Shown here piece by piece: positions 18,241 through 25,452 of a DNA stretch of 59,511 nucleotides. This DNA comes from Myxococcaceae bacterium. GTDB lineage: Bacteria; Myxococcota; Myxococcia; Myxococcales; Myxococcaceae. The notes under the pieces were generated by a model. That model worked only from the letters and a program-made list of their open reading frames with translations, did not search any database and was not told where the DNA came from. The stretch covers positions 1-59,511 of the forward strand of contig SECN01000005.1 in assembly GCA_004173515.1 (NCBI GenBank), written 5' to 3'. Positions within the stretch are counted from its first letter, which is position 1; the number at the start of each line of letters is the position of its first letter. Both the position numbers and the translations under genes were made by a program.

Positions 18241-18722
18241 TCGTGGTCGTCGTCCGGGCCGTGCGCGTGCCCGTGCTCGAGTTCCTCGGGCGTCGCCGCG
18301 CGCACTTCCTTGATGGTGACCTCGAAGTGCAGCTCCTTGCCGGCGAAGGGGTGGTTGAAGTCCACCAGCACGGTGTCCTTCTTCACTTCCTTCACCAGGA
18401 AGTCGACCTCGTCGCCGTCCGGATCCGTGGCGCTCAGGATGCCGCCGGCCTTGATCTCCAGGTCCTCGGGGAACTCGGTGCGCGGAACTTCCTCCACGCC
18501 TTCCGGATCGTAATCCCCGTAGCCGTCCGCCGCGGAGACGGTCGCCTTCAGCGACTCACCGGCGGCCTTGCCCTCCAGGGCCTTCTCCAGGCCGGGGACG
18601 ATCTCCTCGTAGCCGTGCAGGTAGACGAGCGGATCTCCCGCCTCGCTCTCATCCACCACGACTCCGTCACCGAGGTGGAGCTTGTAATCAATGGCGACAA
18701 CGCTGTCCTTGCCGATTTTCAT
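18234..18722 (-). CDS. slyD: SlyD-like FKBP-type peptidyl-prolyl isomerase
   Basis: This 162-residue cytoplasmic isomerase and chaperone has an FKBP half (VVAIDYKLHLGDG, VYLHGYEEIVPGLEKALEG) and an inserted IF chaperone domain (ADGYGDYDPEGVEEVPR, then FLVKEVKKDTVLVDFNHPFAGK). The His/Asp-rich tail HGHAHGPDDDHDH suggests nickel or zinc binding, as in SlyD. The ATG at 18722 is preceded by GAGGG at good spacing; an upstream in-frame ATG at 18740 is less likely. Confidence 0.9.
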   Translation of the reverse strand: MKIGKDSVVAIDYKLHLGDGVVVDESEAGDPLVYLHGYEEIVPGLEKALEGKAAGESLKATVSAADGYGDYDPEGVEEVPRTEFPEDLEIKAGGILSATDPDGDEVDFLVKEVKKDTVLVDFNHPFAGKELHFEVTIKEVRAATPEELEHGHAHGPDDDHDH

Positions 18723-18797
18723 GGGGCCCTCATAGCGCATTCAGCCATGCCTCGGTGGAAGGATGATGACCACCGTTACCGCGTGCACACCGACGTC

Positions 18798-19334
18798 CTA
18801 CCAACGGATGCGCAGCTCGAAACGACCCGTGCCGGTGTCGCTTTCCAGCACCACCGTGGGGCTCGGGGCCCCGGACTGACGCAGCGCCTCTTCACAGCAC
18901 CCCGCCGCCGCTTCCGCCGGGAAGGGGTAGCCCTGGAACGTCACCCGCCAGTCCTTGGGCGCCAGCTCCGTGGATTGGATCTCCACCGGCTCCATCACCG
19001 AGCGGAAGCTCAGCGCCACCCGCTTCATCGCGCGCTCGGGACCCGCCACCTTCAGGGCCACGTTCACCACCTTGCCCACCAGCGTCTCGAAGAAGCCGCG
19101 CACCAGGTCGCGCCCCATCTGCCGCAGCGCCTCCTGGGGCAGCCGGCCCGCGTAGGCGCTCGCGAGCACCAGGTTCTGGCAGCGCAGGAACACCGACGCC
19201 GGATACGAGGCCCGGGGACGGTCCGGGTCATACCCCGCCGCCGCCAGCCGCTCCCGCAGCGACGCGTCCAGACGGACGCAGCGCAGGAGCGACTCGAACA
19301 ACGTGTTCTGGATGACGACCTCGGCCGGGGACAT
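18798..19334 (-). CDS. DUF2378 (TIGR02265) family protein
   Basis: This 178-residue protein belongs to a paralogous family largely confined to myxobacteria; its function is unknown. Typical stretches are NTLFESLLRCVRL, DASLRERLAAAGYDPDRPRASYPA and GYPFPAEAAAGCCEEALRQSG. It has no signal peptide. It diverges from carQ across 176 bp, so it could share light-responsive regulation, although nothing in the sequence proves this. Confidence 0.8.
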   Translation of the reverse strand: MSPAEVVIQNTLFESLLRCVRLDASLRERLAAAGYDPDRPRASYPASVFLRCQNLVLASAYAGRLPQEALRQMGRDLVRGFFETLVGKVVNVALKVAGPERAMKRVALSFRSVMEPVEIQSTELAPKDWRVTFQGYPFPAEAAAGCCEEALRQSGAPSPTVVLESDTGTGRFELRIRW

Positions 19335-19510
19335 GTGCGCTCGAAGTGGGAAAACGCGAGGAGACCGGAAAGACGCGCGACACTACCCGGTCGCATCGGG
19401 GAAAGGATCCCCCCGCCGAGGGCTTCCTGGAGGCCAGTGGTTTCAAGCCCTTGGAAGGCCCTGAACATCAACCGTCCACAGCCGGAAACGAATTCCGAGA
19501 AGGGCCGTCC
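19335..19510. promoter_or_regulatory. Divergent upstream region of carQRS
   Basis: This 176-bp non-coding region lies between the DUF2378 gene and carQ. In Myxococcus xanthus the carQRS promoter is driven by CarQ itself, with CarD/CarG and an IHF-type factor. Here GAACAT at 19463-19468 could be an ECF -35 element, but I cannot identify a convincing -10 element. Confidence 0.4.
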
Positions 19511-20062
19511 GTGAGCCAGGCGATGGGGAGCGTCACGGACGAAGCGCTCATGGACCTGTTCTGTCAGGGCAATCACTCGGCGTTCGAGGCGCTCTTCGCC
19601 CGACACGCCGGACGTGTGCACGGCTTTCTTGCGCGCATGGTCAGGGACGGACCGCTGGCGGAGGACCTCATGCAGACGACATTCCTGTCGGTCATCCGCG
19701 CCCGGGGCCGCTATGAGCCGGGCACGCGCTTCACCCCCTGGCTGCTGACCATCGCGGCGAACGCGGCCCGCGACGCCCTGAGGCACCAGCAGCACGTGGA
19801 CGCCCATGCCCACGCCACGCCCGAGGGCCCCACGTCGGTGCCCGCGCCCGAGGGCGACCCGGTGCTGCGTCGGCGCATCGAGGACGCGCTCCAGCAGCTC
19901 CCCGTGGAGCAGCGGGAGGCGGTGGTGTTGAGCAAGTTGGAGGGCTGGTCCTTCGAGGAGATCGCGGAGATGCGCGGCATCCGCGCGGGCGCGGCGCGGC
20001 TGCGGGCGCACCGGGGCTACGAGAAGCTGCGCGAGCTGCTCGGTGGGCTGGAGGAGGTCTGA
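19511..20062 (+). CDS. carQ: ECF sigma factor CarQ
   Basis: This 183-residue ECF sigma factor has region 2 (ALFARHAGRVHGFLARMV, then LAEDLMQTTFLSVIRARGRY) and region 4 (LQQLPVEQREAVVLSKLEGW, then SFEEIAEMRGIRAG). The carQ assignment rests on synteny with a CarR-like membrane protein and a recognisable CarS, as well as on the sequence. In M. xanthus CarQ activates carQRS and crtI under blue light after CarR is destroyed. The GTG at 19511 is used. The stop overlaps the carR start (TGATG). Confidence 0.82.
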   Translation: MSQAMGSVTDEALMDLFCQGNHSAFEALFARHAGRVHGFLARMVRDGPLAEDLMQTTFLSVIRARGRYEPGTRFTPWLLTIAANAARDALRHQQHVDAHAHATPEGPTSVPAPEGDPVLRRRIEDALQQLPVEQREAVVLSKLEGWSFEEIAEMRGIRAGAARLRAHRGYEKLRELLGGLEEV

Positions 20063-20721
20063 TGCCCGGCCCTTCCGACCCGCTGTCTTCGTCCCCGCCC
20101 CGCTTGGATCCCCGGGCCCTGGAGCGCGCGCTCGCGGCGTCGCGCGCGGAGCTGGCGCTGCGTCAGCCGGTGCGGCGCTGGCGTTCCCAGGCGGTGGGGT
20201 TGTTCACCGCGTCCGCGGGCATGGCGCTGGCGGTGGCGGGCGTGCTCCTGGCGCTGGGGCGCATCACGGGTGCGGCGCTGCTGGGCCGAGCGCCGATGCT
20301 GGCGATGCTGCTGTCCACGGGCGCGGTGTGTTCGTGGGGTGCGCTGGCGCCGCGCGGGCGCCCGTTGCGATGGGTGGGCGTGGGGATGGCGGCGGTGAGC
20401 GCGGTGCTGCTGGTGATGACCCGGGCGGCGCCGCGCGGGCCTTCGTCGCTGCCGGAATGGGTGTGCACCGCGAGCCACGTCGCGGTGGCGCTGGTGCCGT
20501 TGGTGGTGGCGCTGGTGGCGCTGCGGTGGGCCGCGTTCGATCCGCTGCGCGCGGTGGTGGCGGGCCTCGCGGCGGGCACGGTGGGCGCGTTCGTGGGCGA
20601 GCTGGCCTGCGAACAGGGCGCCGGACACGTGGCCGCGTATCACCTGGGCGCGTGGGCGCTCCTGGCCCTGATGACCTGGGCCCTGTCGAAACGACTCAAA
20701 CCCCGGACCTACGCTCCATGA
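20062..20721 (+). CDS. carR: Anti-sigma factor CarR
   Basis: This 219-residue inner-membrane protein has a 45-residue cytoplasmic N-terminus that probably binds CarQ. About six hydrophobic helices follow (AVGLFTASAGMALAVAGVLLA, MLAMLLSTGAVC, VALVPLVVALVALRW, AWALLALMTWAL). M. xanthus CarR is of similar length and topology; it holds CarQ at the membrane in the dark and is lost on illumination. It is coupled at both ends: TGATG with carQ and ATGA with carS. Confidence 0.82.
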   Translation: MPGPSDPLSSSPPRLDPRALERALAASRAELALRQPVRRWRSQAVGLFTASAGMALAVAGVLLALGRITGAALLGRAPMLAMLLSTGAVCSWGALAPRGRPLRWVGVGMAAVSAVLLVMTRAAPRGPSSLPEWVCTASHVAVALVPLVVALVALRWAAFDPLRAVVAGLAAGTVGAFVGELACEQGAGHVAAYHLGAWALLALMTWALSKRLKPRTYAP

Positions 20722-21014
20722 AGCATGACCCTTCGCTGATTCTGACGGAAGACGTGGACGGCGCGCCGGTGCGCATTGGCGCGGCGGTGATGATCGTCCG
20801 CACCGAGCCGGACGACCCCATCACGGAGCGGTTCCTGGACCGCGTGGGCGTCGTCGTGGCGTTGGTGTTCGATGATCCGCCCCGACAGTACCCGTCGGAT
20901 CCGCTCATCCAGGTGCGCGTGCACGGCGTGGGCGAGGACCTCTTCTTCGCCCGCGAGGTCGCCGCCGTGCCGCAGGGTCACTTCATCGCGTTCGGGTCGT
21001 CCAGCTCCGCGTAG
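20718..21014 (+). CDS. carS: Antirepressor CarS
   Basis: This 98-residue acidic protein has an SH3-like fold by homology. The stretches VDGAPVRIGAAV, GVVVALVFDDP, RQYPSDPLIQVRV and GVGEDLFF closely follow M. xanthus CarS, which mimics DNA to remove the MerR-type repressor CarA from the carB promoter. The protein ends soon after the conserved core, so it lacks much of the dispensable tail of the M. xanthus protein. The ATG overlaps the carR stop. Its last 37 bp overlap the convergent glutathione S-transferase gene. Confidence 0.8.
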   Translation: MKHDPSLILTEDVDGAPVRIGAAVMIVRTEPDDPITERFLDRVGVVVALVFDDPPRQYPSDPLIQVRVHGVGEDLFFAREVAAVPQGHFIAFGSSSSA

Positions 21015-21727
21015 TGGCGGAAGATGCCCGTCGTGTTGAAGGGCTGGGCGCGCTTGGACCCCTTGTACGCGGCGATGCGGGGACGCTCCGCGATGCGCTG
21101 GCGCAGGGCCATGACGCCGGGCACCTGCGGCGCGATGCGGCGCATGGCGTTGGGGAAGGCGTAGGACAGGCCCTCCACGAGTTGGAACAGGCCCAGCTCC
21201 GGGTAGCTGAAGTCACCGCCGAGCAGGTACCTGCCACCGCCCCGCGTGTTCGCCTTCAGCGCGCGCTCGAAGTAGCCCAGGTACTTCGGGATGCGCTGGG
21301 TGCGGAAGACCTCGGCGCGGGCCTTCGCGGGCTCCTTCTGTTCTTCGTAGGTCTTCATCACCGCGAGGGGATGGTGCGTGTCGTGCGCCTCCGCCACCAC
21401 GTCCGCGACGGTGAGCTGGAATTGACGCGCATGCAGCCGGGCTGCCTCGTCAGAAGGCACCAGGCCGAAGCGCTCGCCCAGGTAGGAGCAGATGTTGGGA
21501 GCCTGGGCGATGACGAACTCGCCCACCTTGAGCACCGGCGGCGCGTACGCGGGCACGGGTCCCTTGCCCAGTGCCTCCATGACGGCCTTGGCCCCGCCGC
21601 CCTGGGACTCCGGCAGCAGGCCCACGTCCACCCAGTCCGCGCCCGCCTCCTCCAGCACCAGCCGCACGAACTCGCCGCGGCCCGGGAGACCGGGCCAGTA
21701 GAACAGCTCGAACTTCGCGTCGCTCAT
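20978..21727 (-). CDS. Glutathione S-transferase family protein
   Basis: This 249-residue protein has an N-terminal thioredoxin-like domain (KFELFYWPGLPGRGEFVRLVL) and the cis-Pro region APPVLKVG. The SNAIL-like stretch IAQAPNICSYLGERFGL and a helical C-terminal domain (ARQFQLTVADVVAEAHDTHHPL) follow. It resembles sigma/alpha-type GSTs with Tyr near the N-terminus (FYW). The substrate is unknown. The ATG at 21727 follows GAGGA. It converges on, and overlaps, carS. Confidence 0.82.
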   Translation of the reverse strand: MSDAKFELFYWPGLPGRGEFVRLVLEEAGADWVDVGLLPESQGGGAKAVMEALGKGPVPAYAPPVLKVGEFVIAQAPNICSYLGERFGLVPSDEAARLHARQFQLTVADVVAEAHDTHHPLAVMKTYEEQKEPAKARAEVFRTQRIPKYLGYFERALKANTRGGGRYLLGGDFSYPELGLFQLVEGLSYAFPNAMRRIAPQVPGVMALRQRIAERPRIAAYKGSKRAQPFNTTGIFRHYAELDDPNAMK

Positions 21728-21920
21728 CGTCGTGTCCTCGCGTGGGGAACCAGCGCGCATCCTCCATCCGCGACGCCCCCATCACGGCAGATGCGTGTGG
21801 CGAGGATTCACTCCCCCACAGTCCGGCATGGGCGGGATGTCGAATACCGCTAGGATGCCGGGGCATGCCGAGAGGCCCCGTGAAGGGTCCAGGGCATCCA
21901 CCACCTGGGAGCGAACACCC

Positions 21921-22373
21921 GTGATCAGTCCGTCCATGCGTTGGGTTGCCGTTGGCCTCCTGGGGGCCTTCTCGGTGGGGCTGTTCGTCGCCTCGGCCGT
22001 GCTCACCCGGAACGCCTCCGACTTCCAGGCCCATGCCGTGAACGTGTCGGGCGTCATCAGCGGCCACGAAGAAGACCGGTGCAGCGGCAAGGACCGCAAC
22101 AAGCGGCGCTACCACTACACCTGCTTCAAGTACCGCGTGCGCTACGACGCGGAGGGCGGCTCCCGGGAGGCGGTGGTCGAACAGGTGCGCTCGGACCGGC
22201 CGGACCGGATGGGTGAGAAGGTGGATCTGCGCCTGGATCCCCGCACGCAGACGGTGTTCTTCGCTGGCGCCGGGGGCGCATGGTTGGGCCCCATCATCAC
22301 GGCGCTCTTCGGCCTGCTCTGCCTGGGTGGCGCCGTGCTGTTCTTCAAGCTCACCGACCCCAACAGGCGCTGA
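21921..22373 (+). CDS. DUF3592-type two-helix membrane protein
   Basis: This 150-residue protein has transmembrane helices near residues 8-25 (VAVGLLGAFSVGLFVASAVL) and at the C-terminus (LGPIITALFGLLCLGGAVLFF). They flank an outside domain with a Cys pair (DRCSG and YTCFKYRVRYDAEGG), the pattern of DUF3592 proteins. The function is unknown. The GTG at 21921 has GGGAG upstream; the ATG at 21936 is the alternative. It converges on the methyltransferase, with 3 bp between stops. Confidence 0.65.
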   Translation: MISPSMRWVAVGLLGAFSVGLFVASAVLTRNASDFQAHAVNVSGVISGHEEDRCSGKDRNKRRYHYTCFKYRVRYDAEGGSREAVVEQVRSDRPDRMGEKVDLRLDPRTQTVFFAGAGGAWLGPIITALFGLLCLGGAVLFFKLTDPNRR

Positions 22374-22376
22374 CGC

Positions 22377-23132
22377 CTACCGGGGTATCCGGGCCAAAGC
22401 ACAGAAGATCATCTCGCCGATGTACGTGGCATCTGCCTTCGTGCGCTCCTCGATGAGGCGCGCATCGAGCGTGTCGATGCCAAGCTCCTCCTCCGTGGCC
22501 ACGCCCCGCTCCAGGATGCGGGGGAGCATCGCGCGCATGATGGGGCCCACGAAGTGGTGCATCTCCGGGGTCTGCACGATGGCCTCGGCCCGCAGGTGCT
22601 CCACCGTGAGGCCCGCCCGCGTGAGCGCGGAGGCGAGCCCGAAGCCCATGTGCACATTCCCGCCCTCGCGTTCGACGGTGCGCCACATCCATTCACGCAC
22701 CTTCGCGTGAAGCGGGAGGGGCTTGAGACTCGTCGGAGGCACCGTCGAGTCGTGCTCCTGGAAGACCATCAGGCCCCCGGGTCGCAGGACCCGGGCCAGA
22801 CCGCGCAGCGCCTCGGCTGCATCCGGCTGATACATCAGCACGCGTCTTCCGACAGCCGCGTCGAACAGGCCGTGCTCGGACGAGAGCGAACGGAAGTCGC
22901 CTTCCACGAAGGCGATGCGAGAGTCTTGCACCGTCTCGCGCGCCATCGCGAGCGCCCGCGCGTCGATGTCCACGCCCACCACCTGTCCACGCTCGCCCAC
23001 GAGGCGCGCGATGAGCTGGGAGACCAGGCCCCTCCCACAGCCGACGTCGAGCACACGCATCCCCTCGCGAATGCCCGCGTCGACCAACATGCGCTCCGTC
23101 ACCGCGGTCACCGCTGTCGCCAGATCCACCAT
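22377..23132 (-). CDS. Class I SAM-dependent methyltransferase
   Basis: This 251-residue enzyme has SAM motif I VLDVGCGRGLVSQL, motif II VVGVDIDARAL, VEGDFRSL and the post-motif LRPGGLMVFQEHDST. The overall pattern fits small-molecule methyltransferases of the UbiE/arsenite type; the substrate cannot be told. The ATG at 23132 has GGAG 7-8 nt upstream. It is downstream of the Gdx exporter gene, separated by about 100 bp. Confidence 0.85.
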   Translation of the reverse strand: MVDLATAVTAVTERMLVDAGIREGMRVLDVGCGRGLVSQLIARLVGERGQVVGVDIDARALAMARETVQDSRIAFVEGDFRSLSSEHGLFDAAVGRRVLMYQPDAAEALRGLARVLRPGGLMVFQEHDSTVPPTSLKPLPLHAKVREWMWRTVEREGGNVHMGFGLASALTRAGLTVEHLRAEAIVQTPEMHHFVGPIMRAMLPRILERGVATEEELGIDTLDARLIEERTKADATYIGEMIFCALARIPR

Positions 23133-23236
23133 CGTTCCGCTCCTTGCGCTGCCCTCTCTGTAGAAGGGCAGCACCTGGATGCGAAGGGCGGCGATTGGGA
23201 AGACATCGGCCGATCTTTCGATTCGGACCGGCGCGC

Positions 23237-23563
23237 TCAGTGACCGCCGCTGGTGGCCTTCAGCCCCACGATGGCCACCAGCAGCAATCCCAGGAAGAAC
23301 AGCCGGGGCGCGGTGGCGGGCTCGTGGAAGAGCACCATGCCCATCACGGCGGCCCCGAACGCACCGATGCCCACCCAGACCGCGTAGGCCGTGCCGATAG
23401 GCAATGTCTTCGCCGCATGGGACAGCAGGCCCATGCTGGCGACGATTCCCGCCACGGTGAGGATGCTGGGAAGCGGCCGGGTGAAGCCCTGCGTGTACTT
23501 CAGGCCAATGGCCCAGGCCACTTCCAGCAGGCCAGCGATGATGAGGAGGATCCACGACGACAT
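23237..23563 (-). CDS. sugE: Guanidinium exporter of the SMR family (Gdx/SugE)
   Basis: This 108-residue four-helix membrane protein begins [20 protein letters not shown], with the essential membrane Glu in LLEVAWA. The motif [20 protein letters not shown] is typical of the Gdx/SugE subgroup rather than EmrE, and [21 protein letters not shown] closes the fold. Gdx proteins export guanidinium in exchange for protons. The assignment is supported by a guanidine-III-like riboswitch directly upstream of the ATG. Confidence 0.92.
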   Translation of the reverse strand: MSSWILLIIAGLLEVAWAIGLKYTQGFTRPLPSILTVAGIVASMGLLSHAAKTLPIGTAYAVWVGIGAFGAAVMGMVLFHEPATAPRLFFLGLLLVAIVGLKATSGGH

Positions 23564-23583
23564 GACGCACGACTCCCGTGAAA

Positions 23584-23624
23584 GCGTCGTCTTGTCGTGA
23601 CCGGGTACGGCGCACCTCGTCCGG
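23584..23624 (-). promoter_or_regulatory. Guanidine-III (ykkC-III) riboswitch
   Basis: Read on the minus strand, these 41 nt begin CCGGACGAGG, continue with CGCCGTACCCGG and end GACAAGACGACGC. They match the compact H-type pseudoknot of guanidine-III riboswitches almost base for base. P1 is CCGG (23624-23621) with CCGG (positions 21-24 of the element). P2 is GCGCCGT (positions 12-18) with ACGACGC (35-41), carrying one C-A mismatch. The element ends 20 nt before the sugE ATG. Its last bases GACGC can instead pair with GCGTC next to the start codon, placing the GGGAG ribosome-binding site in the loop. This predicts translation on guanidine binding. Confidence 0.85.
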
Positions 23625-23707
23625 GCTCCGAGCCCCCACCCCGGGGACTCGCACGCATCCTCCACGCTAACCCCGCGCGCCCTCCTTCGCCACGGCTTCC
23701 CGGGCGC

Positions 23708-24466
23708 TCAGAGCGAATGGCTCAGCAGCCACGCGTAGACGTCGTGCCCCGCCGAGCCGTCGAACGTCCGGCCCCAGGAGTCGTGCCCGACGCCCGGGTA
23801 GAGCGTGAGCTGTGCCGCGGGGTTCACGGCGGGCGAACAGAGGGTGTTCATCTGGTTCACCGGGTTGATGGACCCGTATTGGGACACCTGCCCATCCGCC
23901 GTGCCGTGGAAGGCCCACACCGGCAGCCCTGACGCCGCCGCCGGGCAGAGGTTCAGGCTGGAGCCATTCCCCGCGATGGGGAGGATGGCGGCGAGCTTGT
24001 CGTAGCGCACCGCCGCGTACGCCCAGGTCTGGATGGCGCCCGCGGAGATGCCCGTCAGGTAGATGCGGCTGGCGTCCACCCGGTGGTGCGACTTCGCGTA
24101 CGCGATGAGGGTGTCGATCTCCGCCACCGAGATGAACGCGTTGAAGCGCTGAGGCGCGATCAGGATGAATGGAAAATCACGCCCGTTGCGGATGAGCCGG
24201 GGCGGCGCGTTGAGGTTCATCACCTTCTCGAGCTGCGCCGCACTGCCATTGCCCACTTCGCCCGTCCCATGCAGGAAGACCACCAGCGGGAACGTTTCGG
24301 TGGGCGCGTCGTCGTAGCCCAGGGGCAGATACTCCCAATAGCCCAGGCTCATCCCCGGCACCGTCCCAGCCGGACGCGCGACGATGTCCCCCGGCGCCGC
24401 GAAGGCACCCTGCGCGGAAAAGACGACCAATCCCAAGCACAACATCAGACGGCGCACGGCGGTCAT
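23708..24466 (-). CDS. Secreted esterase / PHB-depolymerase-like hydrolase
   Basis: This 252-residue secreted alpha/beta hydrolase has a signal peptide (RRLMLCLGLVVFSAQGAFA). The oxyanion strand region is PLVVFLHGTGEVGNG and the nucleophile elbow is GISAGAIQTW. HGTADGQV gives the catalytic Asp region and GVGHDSWG the His. This order fits the LpqC/Fes-like esterase group (feruloyl esterase or PHB depolymerase type); the substrate is unknown. The ATG at 24466 follows GGGAGGACTC. It diverges from a polysaccharide lyase gene, so a shared role in polymer degradation is plausible. Confidence 0.78.
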   Translation of the reverse strand: MTAVRRLMLCLGLVVFSAQGAFAAPGDIVARPAGTVPGMSLGYWEYLPLGYDDAPTETFPLVVFLHGTGEVGNGSAAQLEKVMNLNAPPRLIRNGRDFPFILIAPQRFNAFISVAEIDTLIAYAKSHHRVDASRIYLTGISAGAIQTWAYAAVRYDKLAAILPIAGNGSSLNLCPAAASGLPVWAFHGTADGQVSQYGSINPVNQMNTLCSPAVNPAAQLTLYPGVGHDSWGRTFDGSAGHDVYAWLLSHSL

Positions 24467-24499
24467 GAGTCCTCCCAGGTGGAGAACCCAGCCTAGCAA

Positions 24500-24582
24500 A
24501 CCTGGATGGGATTTAAATTGTAAAACACGTAAAACTAGATAGAGTCAACAGCAGTGGAAAAGTCCAGAAAGGACTCCCTGCA
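24500..24582. promoter_or_regulatory. AT-rich divergent promoter region with RBS hairpin
   Basis: The stretch 24509-24545 is strikingly AT-rich for this genome (TTTAAATTGTAAAACACG) and probably holds divergent promoters for the esterase and the lyase. At 24561-24575 a hairpin AGTCC-AGAAA-GGACT covers the AAAGGA ribosome-binding site of the lyase gene (ATG 24583). Confidence 0.5.
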
Positions 24583-25350
24583 ATGAAGCTCAAGAACGTT
24601 GGCATCGCCGCGGGTGTTTCCCTGTTCGCGTTCGGCCTGGTGGCGGAGGCAGCGGAAATCTTCCGCAACACGGGCACGGTCTCCGGCTGGAACTCCATCA
24701 ACCGGGAGCACAACGGGTCGGTGAACGAGGTGACGAACGTCACCTACGAGGGGCCCACGGCCATCAAGGTGACGCAGATCTACGACCCGTCCTACACCGG
24801 CCGCTATCACTCGGAGGTCGTGAAGAACAACGTGTACCGGCGCGGCGACACGGGCTTCTACGGCTTCGCGTTCCGGTTGCAGGCGGACTGGCAGTTCCAA
24901 CCCCAGTCCTACAACATCGCCCAGTTCATCGCGGACTTCTCCAACACCGGCTGTGACGACTACATGCCGTCCACCATGGTGTGGCTGTCCGGCAACCAGC
25001 TCTTCACGCGCGTGAAGCAGGGCTCGGTGTGCAACCAGAAGACGGTCACCTTCGGCAACCTGGCCACGGTGACGGCCGGGGAATGGCACAAGGTCATCAT
25101 CCAGGCGAAGTGGGCCAGCGACGGCACCGGCTTCTTCAAGCTCTGGTTCGACGGCACCAAGGTGCTGGAGCAGTACAACCTGAGCACCACCGTGTCCGAC
25201 GACCGCTACTTCCAGTTCCGCGTCGGCCTGTATGCCAATGGCTGGTACGACAACGGTTACATGCAGGGCAGCCAGGGCAACCGCAGCATCTGGTTCGACG
25301 AGATCGCCGCCGGCACGACCTTCGCCGACGCCGACCCCGCGCAGTGGTAG
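24583..25350 (+). CDS. Secreted polysaccharide lyase (heparin-lyase-I / PL20-like jelly roll)
   Basis: This 255-residue secreted protein has a signal peptide (GIAAGVSLFAFGLVAEA). The beta-rich body fits the jelly-roll lyase family that includes glucuronan lyases: RGDTGFYGFAFRLQADW, QSYNIAQFIADFSNTG, GEWHKVIIQAKWA, GFFKLWFDGTKVLEQYN and FRVGLYANGWYDNGY, ending IWFDEIAAGTTF. Substrate and family number are tentative. It is the only strong carbohydrate-lyase signature in the window and lies beside a GH38 gene and an esterase. Confidence 0.7.
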   Translation: MKLKNVGIAAGVSLFAFGLVAEAAEIFRNTGTVSGWNSINREHNGSVNEVTNVTYEGPTAIKVTQIYDPSYTGRYHSEVVKNNVYRRGDTGFYGFAFRLQADWQFQPQSYNIAQFIADFSNTGCDDYMPSTMVWLSGNQLFTRVKQGSVCNQKTVTFGNLATVTAGEWHKVIIQAKWASDGTGFFKLWFDGTKVLEQYNLSTTVSDDRYFQFRVGLYANGWYDNGYMQGSQGNRSIWFDEIAAGTTFADADPAQW

Positions 25351-25452
25351 CCGCGCGCCAGGCCTTCGGGAACGCGACCGTCGGGCCCACGGCGACAGGC
25401 TCGGCGGTCGGCGTCCGCTCCTCACGCAGTGACAGGGAACTCCGGCCGCGTT

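Noticed and set aside
19461..19490. CarQ-dependent promoter at GAACAT
   Set aside because: I cannot find an ECF-type -10 at 16-17 bp, so only a general regulatory region is reported.
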